From the NCBI RefSeq assembly GCF_001475545.1, contig NZ_LDQC01000051.1, positions 1 through 33,835 on the forward strand: DNA of 33,835 bases, in the 5' to 3' direction. A program made the translations under genes and the position numbers. The stretch is from Curtobacterium luteum (GTDB taxonomy: Bacteria; Actinomycetota; Actinomycetes; Actinomycetales; Microbacteriaceae). Position 1 is the first letter of the stretch. Each line of letters starts with the position of its first letter. The notes under the pieces were generated by a model that saw nothing but the letters and a program-made list of their open reading frames with translations, did not search any database and was not told the DNA's origin. Positions 7,122 to 17,301 of this stretch are shown in pieces.

Positions 7122-8417
7122 ATGGACAACGCTGCAGACGAGGCCGCCCGCCGGGCGCGATCCGCCCGCTTCGCGACCATGCCGATCGTCCTCGCCGGGA
7201 CGCTCGCCGTCACCGCCGGCCTGACCGGGCCCGTCGCGCACGTCGAGCCACGGCACGACGACGAGGGCGGCGCGAACAAGCGACACGTCGACCAGGACCG
7301 CAACGAGAGCGACGGGCCGGTCTTCACCACCGCGGTCGCGCGTCCGGCCGAGACCACCGTGACCACGGTCGCGGCCGTGTCGAAGGCCCCGACGACCGCT
7401 GTGCCCACGAGCTACACCGTCCGGCAGGGCGACACCGTCTCCGCGATCGCCGCCCGCTACGGCCTCTCCGCGCAGGAGGTGCTCGTGCGCAACGGCCTCG
7501 GTTGGAACACGATCATCCACCCGGGCCAGACCCTCCACCTCGCCAGCACCCCCGCGGTGCAGGCCGCACCGGCCCGGACGACGACGACGTCGAGCACGGG
7601 GAGCTACCACGTGCGCTCGGGCGACACCGTGTCCGGTATCGCCTCGCGGATCGGCGTCTCGACGCAGGCGCTCCTCCGCGCGAACAACCTCTCGCAGCGG
7701 AGCGTCATCTACCCGGGCCAGACCCTGCGGGTGCCGTCCGCCTCGGCCCCGAGCACCCCGAGCGCCTCGTCGTCCAGTGCCGCCTCGCGGCCCGCCTCCA
7801 CGGCCTCTGCGAGCAGCAGCGGACACGTGAAGATCGTCTCGGGCGACACGATCGCGTCCATCGCGGCCGCACACCACGTGTCGGTGAAGGCCCTCCTCGC
7901 CGCGAACGGCCTCAGCTACACGAGCACGATCTACGCGGGCGGGACGCTCGTGCTGCCGGGCGCCACGGCGACGGCCGCGGTGTCGACCTCGACCGCCTCC
8001 ACCGGTGCGTCGGTCTCGAGCACGGTCCTCAGCGCCGAGCAGTGGCGGAACGCGGCGACGATCGTCAGCGTGGGCCGGTCGCTCGGCGTCCCGCAGCGCG
8101 GACTCGTCGTCGCACTCGCCGCAGCGATGCAGGAGTCGAGCCTGCGCAACCTCTCGCACGGCGACCGGGATTCGGTCGGGCTCTTCCAGCAGCGGCCGAG
8201 CCAGGGCTGGGGCAGCGCGGCCTCCCTGCAGGACCCAGCGACCGCGGCCAAGCGCTTCTTCACGGGGAACCCCGGCAAGACCCGCGGGCTGCTCGGCGTC
8301 TCCGGCTGGGCGTCGATGAGCGTGACGGACGCCGCCCAGGCCGTGCAGGTGTCGGCCTACCCGACGGCGTACGCGAAGTGGGCCGGCCCCGCGGAGACCT
8401 GGCTCGCGTCGCTCTGA
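7122..8417 (+). CDS. Secreted triple-LysM protein with lysozyme-like C-terminal domain
   Basis: A 431-residue envelope protein. A basic start and hydrophobic stretch (about 20-36) form a signal peptide or anchor. Three LysM peptidoglycan-binding domains follow (about 97-141, 161-205, 235-279), joined by Ser/Thr/Ala linkers. The C-terminal domain (about 305-431) carries ALAAAMQESSLRNLSHGDRD and SVGLFQQRPSQGWG, a module that recurs in actinobacterial wall hydrolases. It resembles a lytic transglycosylase fold, with E338 as the likely acid; activity is inferred. AGGAG lies 6 nt before the ATG. Position between the Rv2175c-like gene and pknL ties it to the envelope-sensing neighbourhood. Confidence 0.88.
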   Translation: MDNAADEAARRARSARFATMPIVLAGTLAVTAGLTGPVAHVEPRHDDEGGANKRHVDQDRNESDGPVFTTAVARPAETTVTTVAAVSKAPTTAVPTSYTVRQGDTVSAIAARYGLSAQEVLVRNGLGWNTIIHPGQTLHLASTPAVQAAPARTTTTSSTGSYHVRSGDTVSGIASRIGVSTQALLRANNLSQRSVIYPGQTLRVPSASAPSTPSASSSSAASRPASTASASSSGHVKIVSGDTIASIAAAHHVSVKALLAANGLSYTSTIYAGGTLVLPGATATAAVSTSTASTGASVSSTVLSAEQWRNAATIVSVGRSLGVPQRGLVVALAAAMQESSLRNLSHGDRDSVGLFQQRPSQGWGSAASLQDPATAAKRFFTGNPGKTRGLLGVSGWASMSVTDAAQAVQVSAYPTAYAKWAGPAETWLASL

Positions 8418-8447
8418 GCCTGCTCGCCCGCGTGGCGGCCGCGCGTC

Positions 8448-8571
8448 GTCCTGTCGGCGCCGACGCGGCCCGACCGGAGTCCTGTCGGCGCTCACGCGGC
8501 CCGACCGGAGTCCTGTCGGCGTCCACGCGGCCCGACCGGAGTCCTGTCGGTGCCGACGCGGGCCGACCGGA
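8448..8571. repeat. 31-bp tandem repeat, four copies
   Basis: Four contiguous 31-bp units (8448-8478, 8479-8509, 8510-8540, 8541-8571), each starting GTCCTGTCGG and ending in CCGACCGGA or the variant. They differ by a few substitutions in the middle. A partial fifth copy begins at 8572. The array begins 30 nt after the LysM gene stop. Confidence 0.9.
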
Positions 8572-8679
8572 GTCGTGCACCTGACGATCGGTCGTCCGAC
8601 CGGCCAGTCGCCCTCATCCCAGAGGTCGAGATCGGGTAACGGTCGGAGCGTCAGTACGGGCTCGTGCAGTCCGGATTCG

Positions 8680-8685
8680 TAGAAT
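8680..8685 (+). promoter_or_regulatory. Candidate -10 of a leaderless pknL transcript
   Basis: TAGAAT ends 7 nt before the ATG at 8693, where a transcript would start on the A of the start codon. No Shine-Dalgarno is visible for either candidate ATG. The -35 region is poor. Confidence 0.4.
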
Positions 8686-8692
8686 GCCGCAG

Positions 8693-10762
<2,070 letters not shown>

Positions 10763-10826
10763 GCGCGCGGGCGGGCGCCCGGGCGGGCGCGCGAGACTCG
10801 CGGCCGCGGCCGCGGTCCTGTGCGCG

Positions 10827-10898
10827 CCCCGAGACTCGTCCCGGCGGACAGATTCGCGGACTACTGACCGCGAAACTGTCCGCCCGGCCGAGACTCGG
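10827..10898. repeat. 72-bp direct repeat, copy 1, with internal inverted repeat
   Basis: Identical over 72 bp to 10988-11059. Inside, GGACAGATTCGCGG (10845-10858) faces CCGCGAAACTGTCC (10868-10881) with one mismatch. The ends carry GAGACTCG in direct orientation. The two copies flank the terminator at 10911. Confidence 0.9.
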
Positions 10899-10910
10899 GA
10901 AGCGACCCAC

Positions 10911-10960
10911 CACCGGACGGGAGGCACGGTGCCAGCCCGCCCCGCGCCTCCCGTCCGGTG
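10911..10960. terminator. Bidirectional terminator between pknL and aroG
   Basis: Arms CACCGGACGGGAGGC (10911-10925) and GCCTCCCGTCCGGTG (10946-10960) are perfectly complementary over 15 bp with a 20-nt loop. It sits between two convergent genes. Confidence 0.85.
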
Positions 10961-10987
10961 CGGTGCCGCGCTCACGCCCCGCGGCCA

Positions 10988-11059
10988 CCCCGAGACTCGT
11001 CCCGGCGGACAGATTCGCGGACTACTGACCGCGAAACTGTCCGCCCGGCCGAGACTCGG
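10988..11059. repeat. 72-bp direct repeat, copy 2
   Basis: An exact duplicate of 10827-10898, 161 bp downstream. It lies 39 nt beyond the 3' end of aroG (11098). Confidence 0.9.
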
Positions 11060-11097
11060 CGGACGTCGCGCGGCCGGCGCGCCGCGCGGTGCCGCGC

Positions 11098-12483
11098 TCA
11101 GCGCGCGGTGTGCGGGTGCGCGCCGAGCTCCTCGGCGACGAGGAACGCCAGCTCGAGCGACTGCATGTGGTTCAGCCGCGGGTCGCAGAGGGACTCGTAC
11201 CGGGTCGCGAGCGTCGCCTCGTCGATGTGCTCGGAGCCGCCGAGGCACTCCGTCACGTCATCGCCCGTGAGCTCGACGTGCATGCCGCCCGGGTACGTGC
11301 CGACCTGCCGGTGCGCCTCGAAGAACCCGAGCACCTCGTCCACGACGTCGTCGAACCGACGGGTCTTGTAGCCGGTCGGGGTGGTGAGGCCGTTGCCGTG
11401 CATGGGGTCGGTCACCCAGAGCGGGTTCGCGTCCATGCCCTTGATGGCCTCCAGGAGCTTCGGCAGCTCGTCACGGATCTTGCCGGCACCCATGCGGGTG
11501 ATGAACGTCAGGCGCCCGGGCTCGCGGTTCGGGTCGAGCTTCTCGACGAGGGCCTTCATGTCGTCGACCGAGGTCGTCGGCCCGAGCTTCACACCGATCG
11601 GGTTCCGCACACGGGACAGGAAGTCGACGTGCGCGCCGTCGATGTCCCGGGTGCGCTCCCCGATCCAGATGAAGTGGCCCGAAGTGTCGTACGCCTGGCC
11701 GGACCGGGAGTCGATGCGGGTCATCGGGCGCTCGTAGTCCATGAGCAGCCCCTCGTGCGAGGCGTAGAACTCGACGTGCTTGAGCGCCTCGAAGTCCGCT
11801 CCGCAGGCGTCCATGAACCGGATCGCTCGGTCGATCTCCTTCGCGAGGTGCTCGTACCGGGCGTTCGCGGGGTTCGACGCGAAGCCCTTGTTCCACGAGT
11901 GCACCTGGCGCAGGTCGGCGAACCCGCCCTGCGTGAAGGCGCGGACGAGGTTCAGCGTCGAGGCAGCCGTGTGGTACCCCTGCACGAGGCGGCGCGGATC
12001 GGCCTGGCGGCTCTCCGGCGTGAAGTCGTACCCGTTGACGATGTCGCCGCGGTAGGCCGGCAGGGTGACGTCCCCGCGGGTCTCGAAGTCGCTCGACCGG
12101 GGCTTGGCGAACTGCCCCGCCATGCGGCCCATCTTGATGACCGGCATCGAGGCGCCGTACGTGAGGACGACGGCCATCTGCAGGATCGTCTTGACGCGGT
12201 CGCGGATGGAGTCCGCGGTGGCACCCGCGAAGGTCTCCGCGCAGTCACCGCCCTGGAGCAGGAACGCCTTGCCCTGGGCCGCCGCTGCCAGCCGCTCGCG
12301 GAGCTTGTCCACCTCGCCTGCGAAGACGAGGGGCGGCAGCGTTGCGATCTCGGCCGAGGCCGCCTCGGCGGCGGCGGCGTCCGGCCAGGTCGGCTGCTGC
12401 TTGATCGGGAGCGTGCGCCAATAGTCGAGCCCCTCGATGACGTCCGGATCCTGCAGGGCGACGAAGTCGGTCGACTCGAACAA
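11098..12483 (-). CDS. aroG: Class II 3-deoxy-7-phosphoheptulonate (DAHP) synthase
   Basis: Condenses phosphoenolpyruvate and erythrose 4-phosphate into DAHP, the first step of the shikimate pathway. The 461-residue protein is a plant-like class II enzyme, as in mycobacteria (Rv2178c). Signatures are DYWRTLPIKQQPTWPD near the N-terminus, LLQGGDCAETF with the metal-binding cysteine C81, the RMAGQFAKPRS segment, the HVEFYASHEGLLMDYE region, and TDPMHGN near the C-terminus. The start is a TTG at 12483 with GAGG about 8 nt upstream; it is the least certain part of the call. It reads towards pknL and ends at the repeat-terminator block. Aromatic feedback control is likely from family knowledge. 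Confidence 0.95.
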   Translation of the reverse strand: MFESTDFVALQDPDVIEGLDYWRTLPIKQQPTWPDAAAAEAASAEIATLPPLVFAGEVDKLRERLAAAAQGKAFLLQGGDCAETFAGATADSIRDRVKTILQMAVVLTYGASMPVIKMGRMAGQFAKPRSSDFETRGDVTLPAYRGDIVNGYDFTPESRQADPRRLVQGYHTAASTLNLVRAFTQGGFADLRQVHSWNKGFASNPANARYEHLAKEIDRAIRFMDACGADFEALKHVEFYASHEGLLMDYERPMTRIDSRSGQAYDTSGHFIWIGERTRDIDGAHVDFLSRVRNPIGVKLGPTTSVDDMKALVEKLDPNREPGRLTFITRMGAGKIRDELPKLLEAIKGMDANPLWVTDPMHGNGLTTPTGYKTRRFDDVVDEVLGFFEAHRQVGTYPGGMHVELTGDDVTECLGGSEHIDEATLATRYESLCDPRLNHMQSLELAFLVAEELGAHPHTAR

Positions 12484-12579
12484 GGGCGTTACCTCGGTGT
12501 TCTGGGCTCACGGCCGGCCGGGCGACCGGCACTCCGGTCGGCGACCCGCCGTCCGGCCGGGTTGCCGGACCCTGCGAGC

Positions 12580-13305
12580 CTACCGTCCGGAGGCGGTGCC
12601 CCGCTCCTTCATGACCTGCTCCCGCGCCGAGCTCGCGCGTTCCTTGACACTCGTCGCGTAGACGTCGACGTACTCCTGCCGGCTCAGTCCGGCGAGCTCG
12701 TGCATGACCTCGTCCGTGACGCTGCGGAGGATGAAGCGGTCGGTCTCGAACCCCTGGAAGCGCGAGAAGTCGAGGGGCTTGCCGAACACGACGCCGACGC
12801 GCTTGAACTTCGGGAACCGCTGGCCGATCTGCTGGACCTCGCGGGTGCCGACCATCGCCACGGGCACCACCGTGACGCGGCCCTCGAGGATCATGCGCGC
12901 GATGCCCGTGCGTCCGCGGTAGAGCTTGCCGTCGGGGCTGCGCGTCCCCTCGGGGTAGATGCCGAGCTGCTCCCCACGGGCGAGGACCTGCAGACCGGTG
13001 TGCAGCGACGCCTCCGACGCCTTGCCGCCGGAGCGGTCGATCGGCAGCTGTCCGATCGCGTTGAAGAACGTCTTCGTCGCCCAACCCTTGAGACCACGAC
13101 CGGTGAAGTAGTCGCTCTTCGCGAGGAACGAGATCCGGCGGTCGAGCACCGCCGGCAGGATCACCGAGTCGATGAACGAGATGTGGTTCGAGGCGAAGAT
13201 GACCGGCCCCTTGGCGGGGACGTGCTCACGGCCGACGACCCACGGTCGGAAGAGCGTGAGGATGAGCGGGCCGAGCAGGAAGTTCTTCAGCAGCCAGTAG
13301 GTCAT
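12580..13305 (-). CDS. plsC: 1-acyl-sn-glycerol-3-phosphate acyltransferase (PlsC family)
   Basis: Acylates lysophosphatidate to phosphatidate in membrane phospholipid synthesis. The 241-residue protein starts MTYWLLKNFLLGPLILTLFR, a membrane-associating hydrophobic N-terminus. The NHxxxxD motif is NHISFID (40-46) and the glycerol-phosphate motif is EGTRSPDG (119-126). PLPIDR-like and VVPVAM motifs are also recognisable. Two adjacent ATG codons exist (13308 and 13305); 13305 is favoured because GGAG then lies 6 nt upstream. It is 97 nt upstream of aroG and on the same strand, with a short GACCGG/CCGGTC hairpin (12523-12540) between them. Homologue of mycobacterial Rv2182c. Confidence 0.92.
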   Translation of the reverse strand: MTYWLLKNFLLGPLILTLFRPWVVGREHVPAKGPVIFASNHISFIDSVILPAVLDRRISFLAKSDYFTGRGLKGWATKTFFNAIGQLPIDRSGGKASEASLHTGLQVLARGEQLGIYPEGTRSPDGKLYRGRTGIARMILEGRVTVVPVAMVGTREVQQIGQRFPKFKRVGVVFGKPLDFSRFQGFETDRFILRSVTDEVMHELAGLSRQEYVDVYATSVKERASSAREQVMKERGTASGR

Positions 13306-13357
13306 CATCGACTCCAGTTCGGGACGGGCATCCGTGGCGACGGGACCGTGGCCGACC

Positions 13358-14311
13358 CTACGCCGTCCGGGCGTGGATGCGGGCGAGGTCGGCTGCTCCG
13401 ACGACCCCCGCGTCGTTCACGAGCTCGGCGATCACGAAGTCGGGCTCCGGGTGGTAGCCGCGAGCCGGGAGGTTGGCGAGGTACGCCTGCTTGATCGGGT
13501 CGAGCAGCCGGTCCCCCGCGCTCGCGACGCCGCCGCCGAACACGAACAGCTGCGGGTCGAGCACGGCCGACAGCGACGCGCAGGCCTCACCGAGGTGCCG
13601 CCCGAGCCGACGGAGCGCCGCGAGGGCGCCGGGGTCGTCCGCAAGGATCAGGTCGCCGACGATCTTGCCGTCGAGGTGGCCGCCGTTCTGCTCGCGCGCG
13701 TCGGCGAGGGCGGAACCGATCCCGCCGGCGTCGGCGACGTCGTTCGCCATGCGCTGCAGGGCCCGGCCGGAGCCGTACTGCTCGATGCAGCCGCGGGCAC
13801 CGCAGCCGCAGGGCAGGCCGTTCGGCACGATGCGGAGGTGGCCGATCTCGCCGCCGGTGCCGAACCCGCCGCGGAACAGGCGGTCCTCGGTGACGATCGC
13901 ACCCCCGACACCGGTGCCGATGGTGAGCATGGTCATGTCCGACACGAGTCGACCGGCTCCGAAGCGGAACTCCGCCCAGCCGGCAGCGTTCGCGTCGTTG
14001 TCGACGGTGATGTGCAGGTCGCCGATGCGCTCCTGGAGCTTCTGGCGCAGCGGCTCGTTCCGCCACCGGATGTTCGGCGTGTAGTAGACGATCGACTGCG
14101 ACGCGTCGATGAAGCCCGGCGCGGCGACCCCCACCGCGCTGACCTCGTGCGAGGCGCGGAGCCGCGTGACCATCGCCACGACGTCGTCCAGCATGGCGTC
14201 CGGGTCCGCAGCGTTCGTGGCGACGCGGTCCTCGGCGAGGATCTCGCCGAGCTCCGTGACGACCGCTCCCGCGATCTTGGTGCCCCCGATGTCGATTCCG
14301 ATGGCGTGCAC
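13358..14311 (-). CDS. glk: ROK-family glucokinase
   Basis: Phosphorylates glucose at C6, feeding glycolysis. The 317-residue protein starts with the ATP-phosphate motif GIDIGGTK (5-12). It has VDNDANAA with catalytic D106, the EIGH zinc and sugar motif (155-158) and the CGCGARGC zinc cluster (168-175). The N-terminus has no helix-turn-helix, so it is a kinase and not a ROK repressor. ATP versus polyphosphate use cannot be decided by eye. GTG at 14311 is fixed by the DIGGTK position. No Shine-Dalgarno is visible, but TAGGCT lies 8 nt before it, suggesting a leaderless mRNA. It ends 53 nt before plsC on the same strand and is divergent from the acyl-CoA synthetase gene. Confidence 0.9.
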   Translation of the reverse strand: MHAIGIDIGGTKIAGAVVTELGEILAEDRVATNAADPDAMLDDVVAMVTRLRASHEVSAVGVAAPGFIDASQSIVYYTPNIRWRNEPLRQKLQERIGDLHITVDNDANAAGWAEFRFGAGRLVSDMTMLTIGTGVGGAIVTEDRLFRGGFGTGGEIGHLRIVPNGLPCGCGARGCIEQYGSGRALQRMANDVADAGGIGSALADAREQNGGHLDGKIVGDLILADDPGALAALRRLGRHLGEACASLSAVLDPQLFVFGGGVASAGDRLLDPIKQAYLANLPARGYHPEPDFVIAELVNDAGVVGAADLARIHARTA

Positions 14312-14319
14312 GGTCCACG

Positions 14320-14325
14320 AGCCTA
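14320..14325 (-). promoter_or_regulatory. Candidate -10 for a leaderless glk mRNA
   Basis: TAGGCT on the minus strand, 8 nt before the GTG at 14311. No ribosome site is seen. No good -35 was found. Confidence 0.3.
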
Positions 14326-14455
14326 CCGGTTCGCCGTGTCCACACCGAACGCACGGCGGGCTCCACGGGGTTCTCCGTGCGACGGCCCCTATGCTGGCGG
14401 TGTCGCCTCGACGATGAGGCGTACTCGAATCGAACCGGCCGACGAGGGAGTCACC

Positions 14456-16432
14456 GTGAACGATCAGCGACCCGAGCGCCTCACCAGTGCCGCCGCCGAA
14501 CAGGACGCCGCCGCGACCAGCACCGAGCCCGCCACGCGGTCTGCCGCCGCCCCGGTGGGCGACGCTGCGTCCGCGACGCCGGCCGGGAGGCACGCCTCGC
14601 GTCCCAGCGCCGGCCCCGTCGCACCGGACCACGGCTCGGCAGCCCGCCTCCTCACCGAACGCGCGCGACGCACGCCGGACCGGCCGATCCTCGCGCAGCG
14701 GCACGGGGACACCTGGACGAACATCACCGCAGCCGAGACGCTCGCCCGCGTCCGCGCCATCGCGAAGGGCTTCGTCGCCGCCGGCCTCGAGCCGGGCGCG
14801 CACGTCGCGATCCTGTCGCGCACGCGCCTCGAGTGGACGCTCGTCGACTTCGCGGTGTGGACCGCCGGACTCGTGTCGGTCCCCGTGTACGAGACGAGCT
14901 CCCCCGACCAGATCCGCTGGATCCTCTCGGACTCCGAGGCCGTCGCCATCGTCGTCGAGCAGGAGCAGCACGCACGCCGGGTCGCGGGCATCGCGCCCGA
15001 CCTGCCCCACCTCGGGCAGCACTGGACGATGGACGGCGGCGGACTCGACGACCTCGCCCGCCTCGGCGAGGACGTCAGCGACGAGGAACTCGACGCCCGC
15101 ACCGCGACCGTGCACGGGCACGACGACGCCACGATCATCTACACCTCGGGGACCACCGGCCGGCCCAAGGGCTGCGTCCTCCGGCACGACAACTTCACCG
15201 GCACGGTCGAGGGCGCGTCCGAGGCCATGCCCGAGGTCATCGCCGAGGGGTCCTCCACGCTGCTGTTCATCCCGATGGCCCACGTGTTCGCGCGGTTCAT
15301 CGCGGCGATGTCGCTCTCCGCGGGCGTGCTGGTCGGCCACGAGCCGGACACGAAGGACCTCATGAAGGCCGTGTCGACCTTCAAGCCGACCTTCCTCCTC
15401 GCCGTCCCGCGGGTCTTCGAGAAGATCTACAACTCGGCCGAGCAGAAGGCCGACCTCGGCGGCAAGGGCCGGATCTTCCGCGCGGCTGCGGCCACCGCGG
15501 TCGCGCACTCCGAGGCTCTCAACACGGGCAGGGTGCCGCTCGGACTCCGACTGCGCTTCGCCCTGTTCGACAAGCTCGTCTACGCCAAGCTCCGGGACGC
15601 CATCGGCGGACGCGTCCGCTACGCCGTCAGCGGCTCGGCTCCGCTCTCGCCGCGGCTGTCGCACTTCTTCCGCTCGATCGGCGTCCACATCCTCGAGGGC
15701 TACGGTCTCACCGAGACCACCGCGCCGGCCACGGTCAACCGCGCTGCCGAACTGCGGATCGGCACCGTCGGACGCGCGCTCCCCGGGGTCGAGGTCCGCA
15801 TCGCCGACGACGGCGAGATCCTCATCCGCGGCGTCGACGTCTTCGACCGCTACTGGCGGAACGACGAGGCGACGGACAAGGCGTTCGTCGACGGGTGGTT
15901 CCGGACGGGCGACCTCGGCCGGCTCGACGCCGACGGGGTGCTCACCGTGACCGGTCGTGCGAAGGAGCTCATCGTCACCGCGAGCGGCAAGAACGTCGCA
16001 CCGGCCCCGCTCGAGGACGGCATCCGGGAGCACCCGCTCGTCGGCCAGGCGATCGTCGTCGGGGAGGGAAAGCCGTTCGTCGCCGCCCTCGTGACGCTCG
16101 ACCGCGACATGCTGCCCGGCTGGTGCGAAGCGCGTGGGATCTCGCCCGTGCTGGACCCGCACCAGGCCGCCTACGACGAGCGCGTGCACCAGGCCGTGCA
16201 GGAGGCCGTCGACACCGCGAACCAGCGGGTCTCCCGTGCCGAGAGCATCCGGTCGTTCACGATCCTCGACACCGACCTGACGGAGGCGTCCGGTCACCTC
16301 ACGCCGAAGCTCACGATCAAGCGTCCGATCATCATGCGGGACTTCGCGGCCGACATCGAGCACATCTACTCGGGCTCGAAGGTGCAGACCACGGCCACGC
16401 CGGTGGTGACCAGCCGTCGCCGACGCGGCTGA
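14456..16432 (+). CDS. fadD: Long-chain fatty-acid-CoA ligase (AMP-binding)
   Basis: Activates fatty acids to acyl-AMP and then acyl-CoA. The protein has 658 residues. The first 58 are Ala/Thr-rich and probably disordered. The adenylation domain has the P-loop YTSGTTGRPKG (229-239), GYGLTET, and WFRTGDLGRLDADG with the ATP-ribose aspartate. The C-terminal domain has GRAKELIVTASGKNVAP and the catalytic lysine region LTPKLTIKR. This is the FadD15-like group common in actinobacteria. GTG at 14456 follows GAGGGAG by 5 nt. The frame is open far upstream only through GC bias over the divergent glucokinase gene. It is followed by a very strong terminator. Confidence 0.93.
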   Translation: MNDQRPERLTSAAAEQDAAATSTEPATRSAAAPVGDAASATPAGRHASRPSAGPVAPDHGSAARLLTERARRTPDRPILAQRHGDTWTNITAAETLARVRAIAKGFVAAGLEPGAHVAILSRTRLEWTLVDFAVWTAGLVSVPVYETSSPDQIRWILSDSEAVAIVVEQEQHARRVAGIAPDLPHLGQHWTMDGGGLDDLARLGEDVSDEELDARTATVHGHDDATIIYTSGTTGRPKGCVLRHDNFTGTVEGASEAMPEVIAEGSSTLLFIPMAHVFARFIAAMSLSAGVLVGHEPDTKDLMKAVSTFKPTFLLAVPRVFEKIYNSAEQKADLGGKGRIFRAAAATAVAHSEALNTGRVPLGLRLRFALFDKLVYAKLRDAIGGRVRYAVSGSAPLSPRLSHFFRSIGVHILEGYGLTETTAPATVNRAAELRIGTVGRALPGVEVRIADDGEILIRGVDVFDRYWRNDEATDKAFVDGWFRTGDLGRLDADGVLTVTGRAKELIVTASGKNVAPAPLEDGIREHPLVGQAIVVGEGKPFVAALVTLDRDMLPGWCEARGISPVLDPHQAAYDERVHQAVQEAVDTANQRVSRAESIRSFTILDTDLTEASGHLTPKLTIKRPIIMRDFAADIEHIYSGSKVQTTATPVVTSRRRRG

Positions 16433-16465
16433 CCGCTCTGCACGGAGCGGCACTGATCGCGACCG

Positions 16466-16512
16466 CCGGGAGGCCCGGTGCCGGTCCCTGGGACCGGCAC
16501 CGGGCCTCCCGG
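16466..16512. terminator. Strong terminator with a perfect 22-bp stem
   Basis: Arms at 16466-16487 and 16491-16512 are perfectly complementary with a 3-nt loop. The 5' arm contains GGGAGGCCCGGTGCC, shared in form with 10918 and 24197. It lies 34 nt after the fadD stop and also ends any transcript of the small ORF from the other side. Confidence 0.9.
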
Positions 16513-16554
16513 TCGTTGCGGTGTGCGCGGGGCGCGACGCGCCCGCCTGCGCGC

Positions 16555-16689
16555 TCAGGCCTGCGGGGGCTGCTCCGGACTGGGTGCGTCGAGGACGGCC
16601 GTCGACGACGTCGTCGAGGTGACCGCTTCGGGGCGGAGGTTGGTGCGGGTGCGGTGCGAGCTGAGCTCGTTGTCCTGAGCGGCCATCAT
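16555..16689 (-). CDS. Small ORF, 44 residues, unknown
   Basis: A short reading frame starts with two ATG codons (16689 and 16686) and runs to a TGA at 16557-16555. AGGA lies about 5-6 nt upstream of the first ATG. The product begins MMAAQDNELSSHRTRTNLRP and ends PSPEQPPQA. It is hydrophilic, Ser/Thr/Pro-rich, with no membrane segment or cysteine. It is bounded by the fadD terminator downstream and the def terminator upstream, so it would be an independent transcript. Codons mostly end in C or G, as in the real genes around it. I do not recognise the family. Confidence 0.5.
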   Translation of the reverse strand: MMAAQDNELSSHRTRTNLRPEAVTSTTSSTAVLDAPSPEQPPQA

Positions 16690-16772
16690 GCTGTCCTGGG
16701 GGTGTGGGGTACGACGTCGGTGGGAAGCCGACGAGGGTACGGTACCTCCTCGTCAGGACAAGGTGACAATCC

Positions 16773-16796
16773 CCCGTGGGGGTGTCACCCCACGGG
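16773..16796 (-). terminator. Hairpin directly after def
   Basis: CCCGTGGGG (16773-16781) and CCCCACGGG (16788-16796) pair perfectly over 9 bp with a 6-nt loop. The hairpin abuts the def stop codon. It is a likely terminator for the pyc-def transcript. Confidence 0.65.
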
Positions 16797-17300
16797 TCAG
16801 TGGAACCAGTCCTGCGCGCGGATGTCGCGGAGGGCCTGACGGCGGATCTCGGGGTCGAGCGTCATCACGTAGACCGTGCCGTCGAGGTGGTCGACCTCGT
16901 GCTGCAGGGCCTCCGCCATGAGCCCGTCGCCCTCGAGCACGACCTCGTTCCCGTCGACGTCCACGCCCCGGACCTTCGCGTGCGGGTACCGCCTGGTCGG
17001 GTAGCCCAGCCCGGGCACGGAGAGGCAGCCCTCCTCCATGAGCTCGGGCTCGCCGGAGACCTCGACGACCTCCGGGTTGAGGACGTACCCGACCTCGCCG
17101 TCGACGTTGTACGAGAACGCCCGCAGCCCGACGCCGATCTGCGGCGCGGCGACCCCGGCGCGGCCGGGCTCCTTGACGGTGTCGATGAGGTCCTGCACGA
17201 GGTCACGGACACCCTGGGACCCGAGCGCCTCGGGTCGGATCGGGTCGGACGGGGAACGGAGGACGGGATCGCCGAAGAGGCGGATGGGACGGACGGTCAC
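16797..17300 (-). CDS. def: Peptide deformylase
   Basis: Removes the formyl group from the initiator methionine of new proteins. The 167-residue metalloenzyme shows all three motifs: GVAAPQIGV (49-57), EGCLSVPG with metal ligand C92, and QHEVDHLDG with H134, H138 and catalytic E135. It starts with a GTG at 17300, one base after the pyc stop, so it is probably translationally coupled to pyruvate carboxylase. That pairing is unusual, as def more often lies near fmt or priA. A hairpin follows the stop. Confidence 0.95.
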   Translation of the reverse strand: MTVRPIRLFGDPVLRSPSDPIRPEALGSQGVRDLVQDLIDTVKEPGRAGVAAPQIGVGLRAFSYNVDGEVGYVLNPEVVEVSGEPELMEEGCLSVPGLGYPTRRYPHAKVRGVDVDGNEVVLEGDGLMAEALQHEVDHLDGTVYVMTLDPEIRRQALRDIRAQDWFH

Positions 17301-17301
17301 G

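Noticed and set aside
8448..8571. CRISPR array
   Set aside because: The 31-bp units abut with no unique spacers, and no cas genes are nearby.
12484..12579. Strong terminator between plsC and aroG
   Set aside because: Only a 7-bp stem (12523-12540) in a region of general GC self-complementarity; kept as a remark under plsC.
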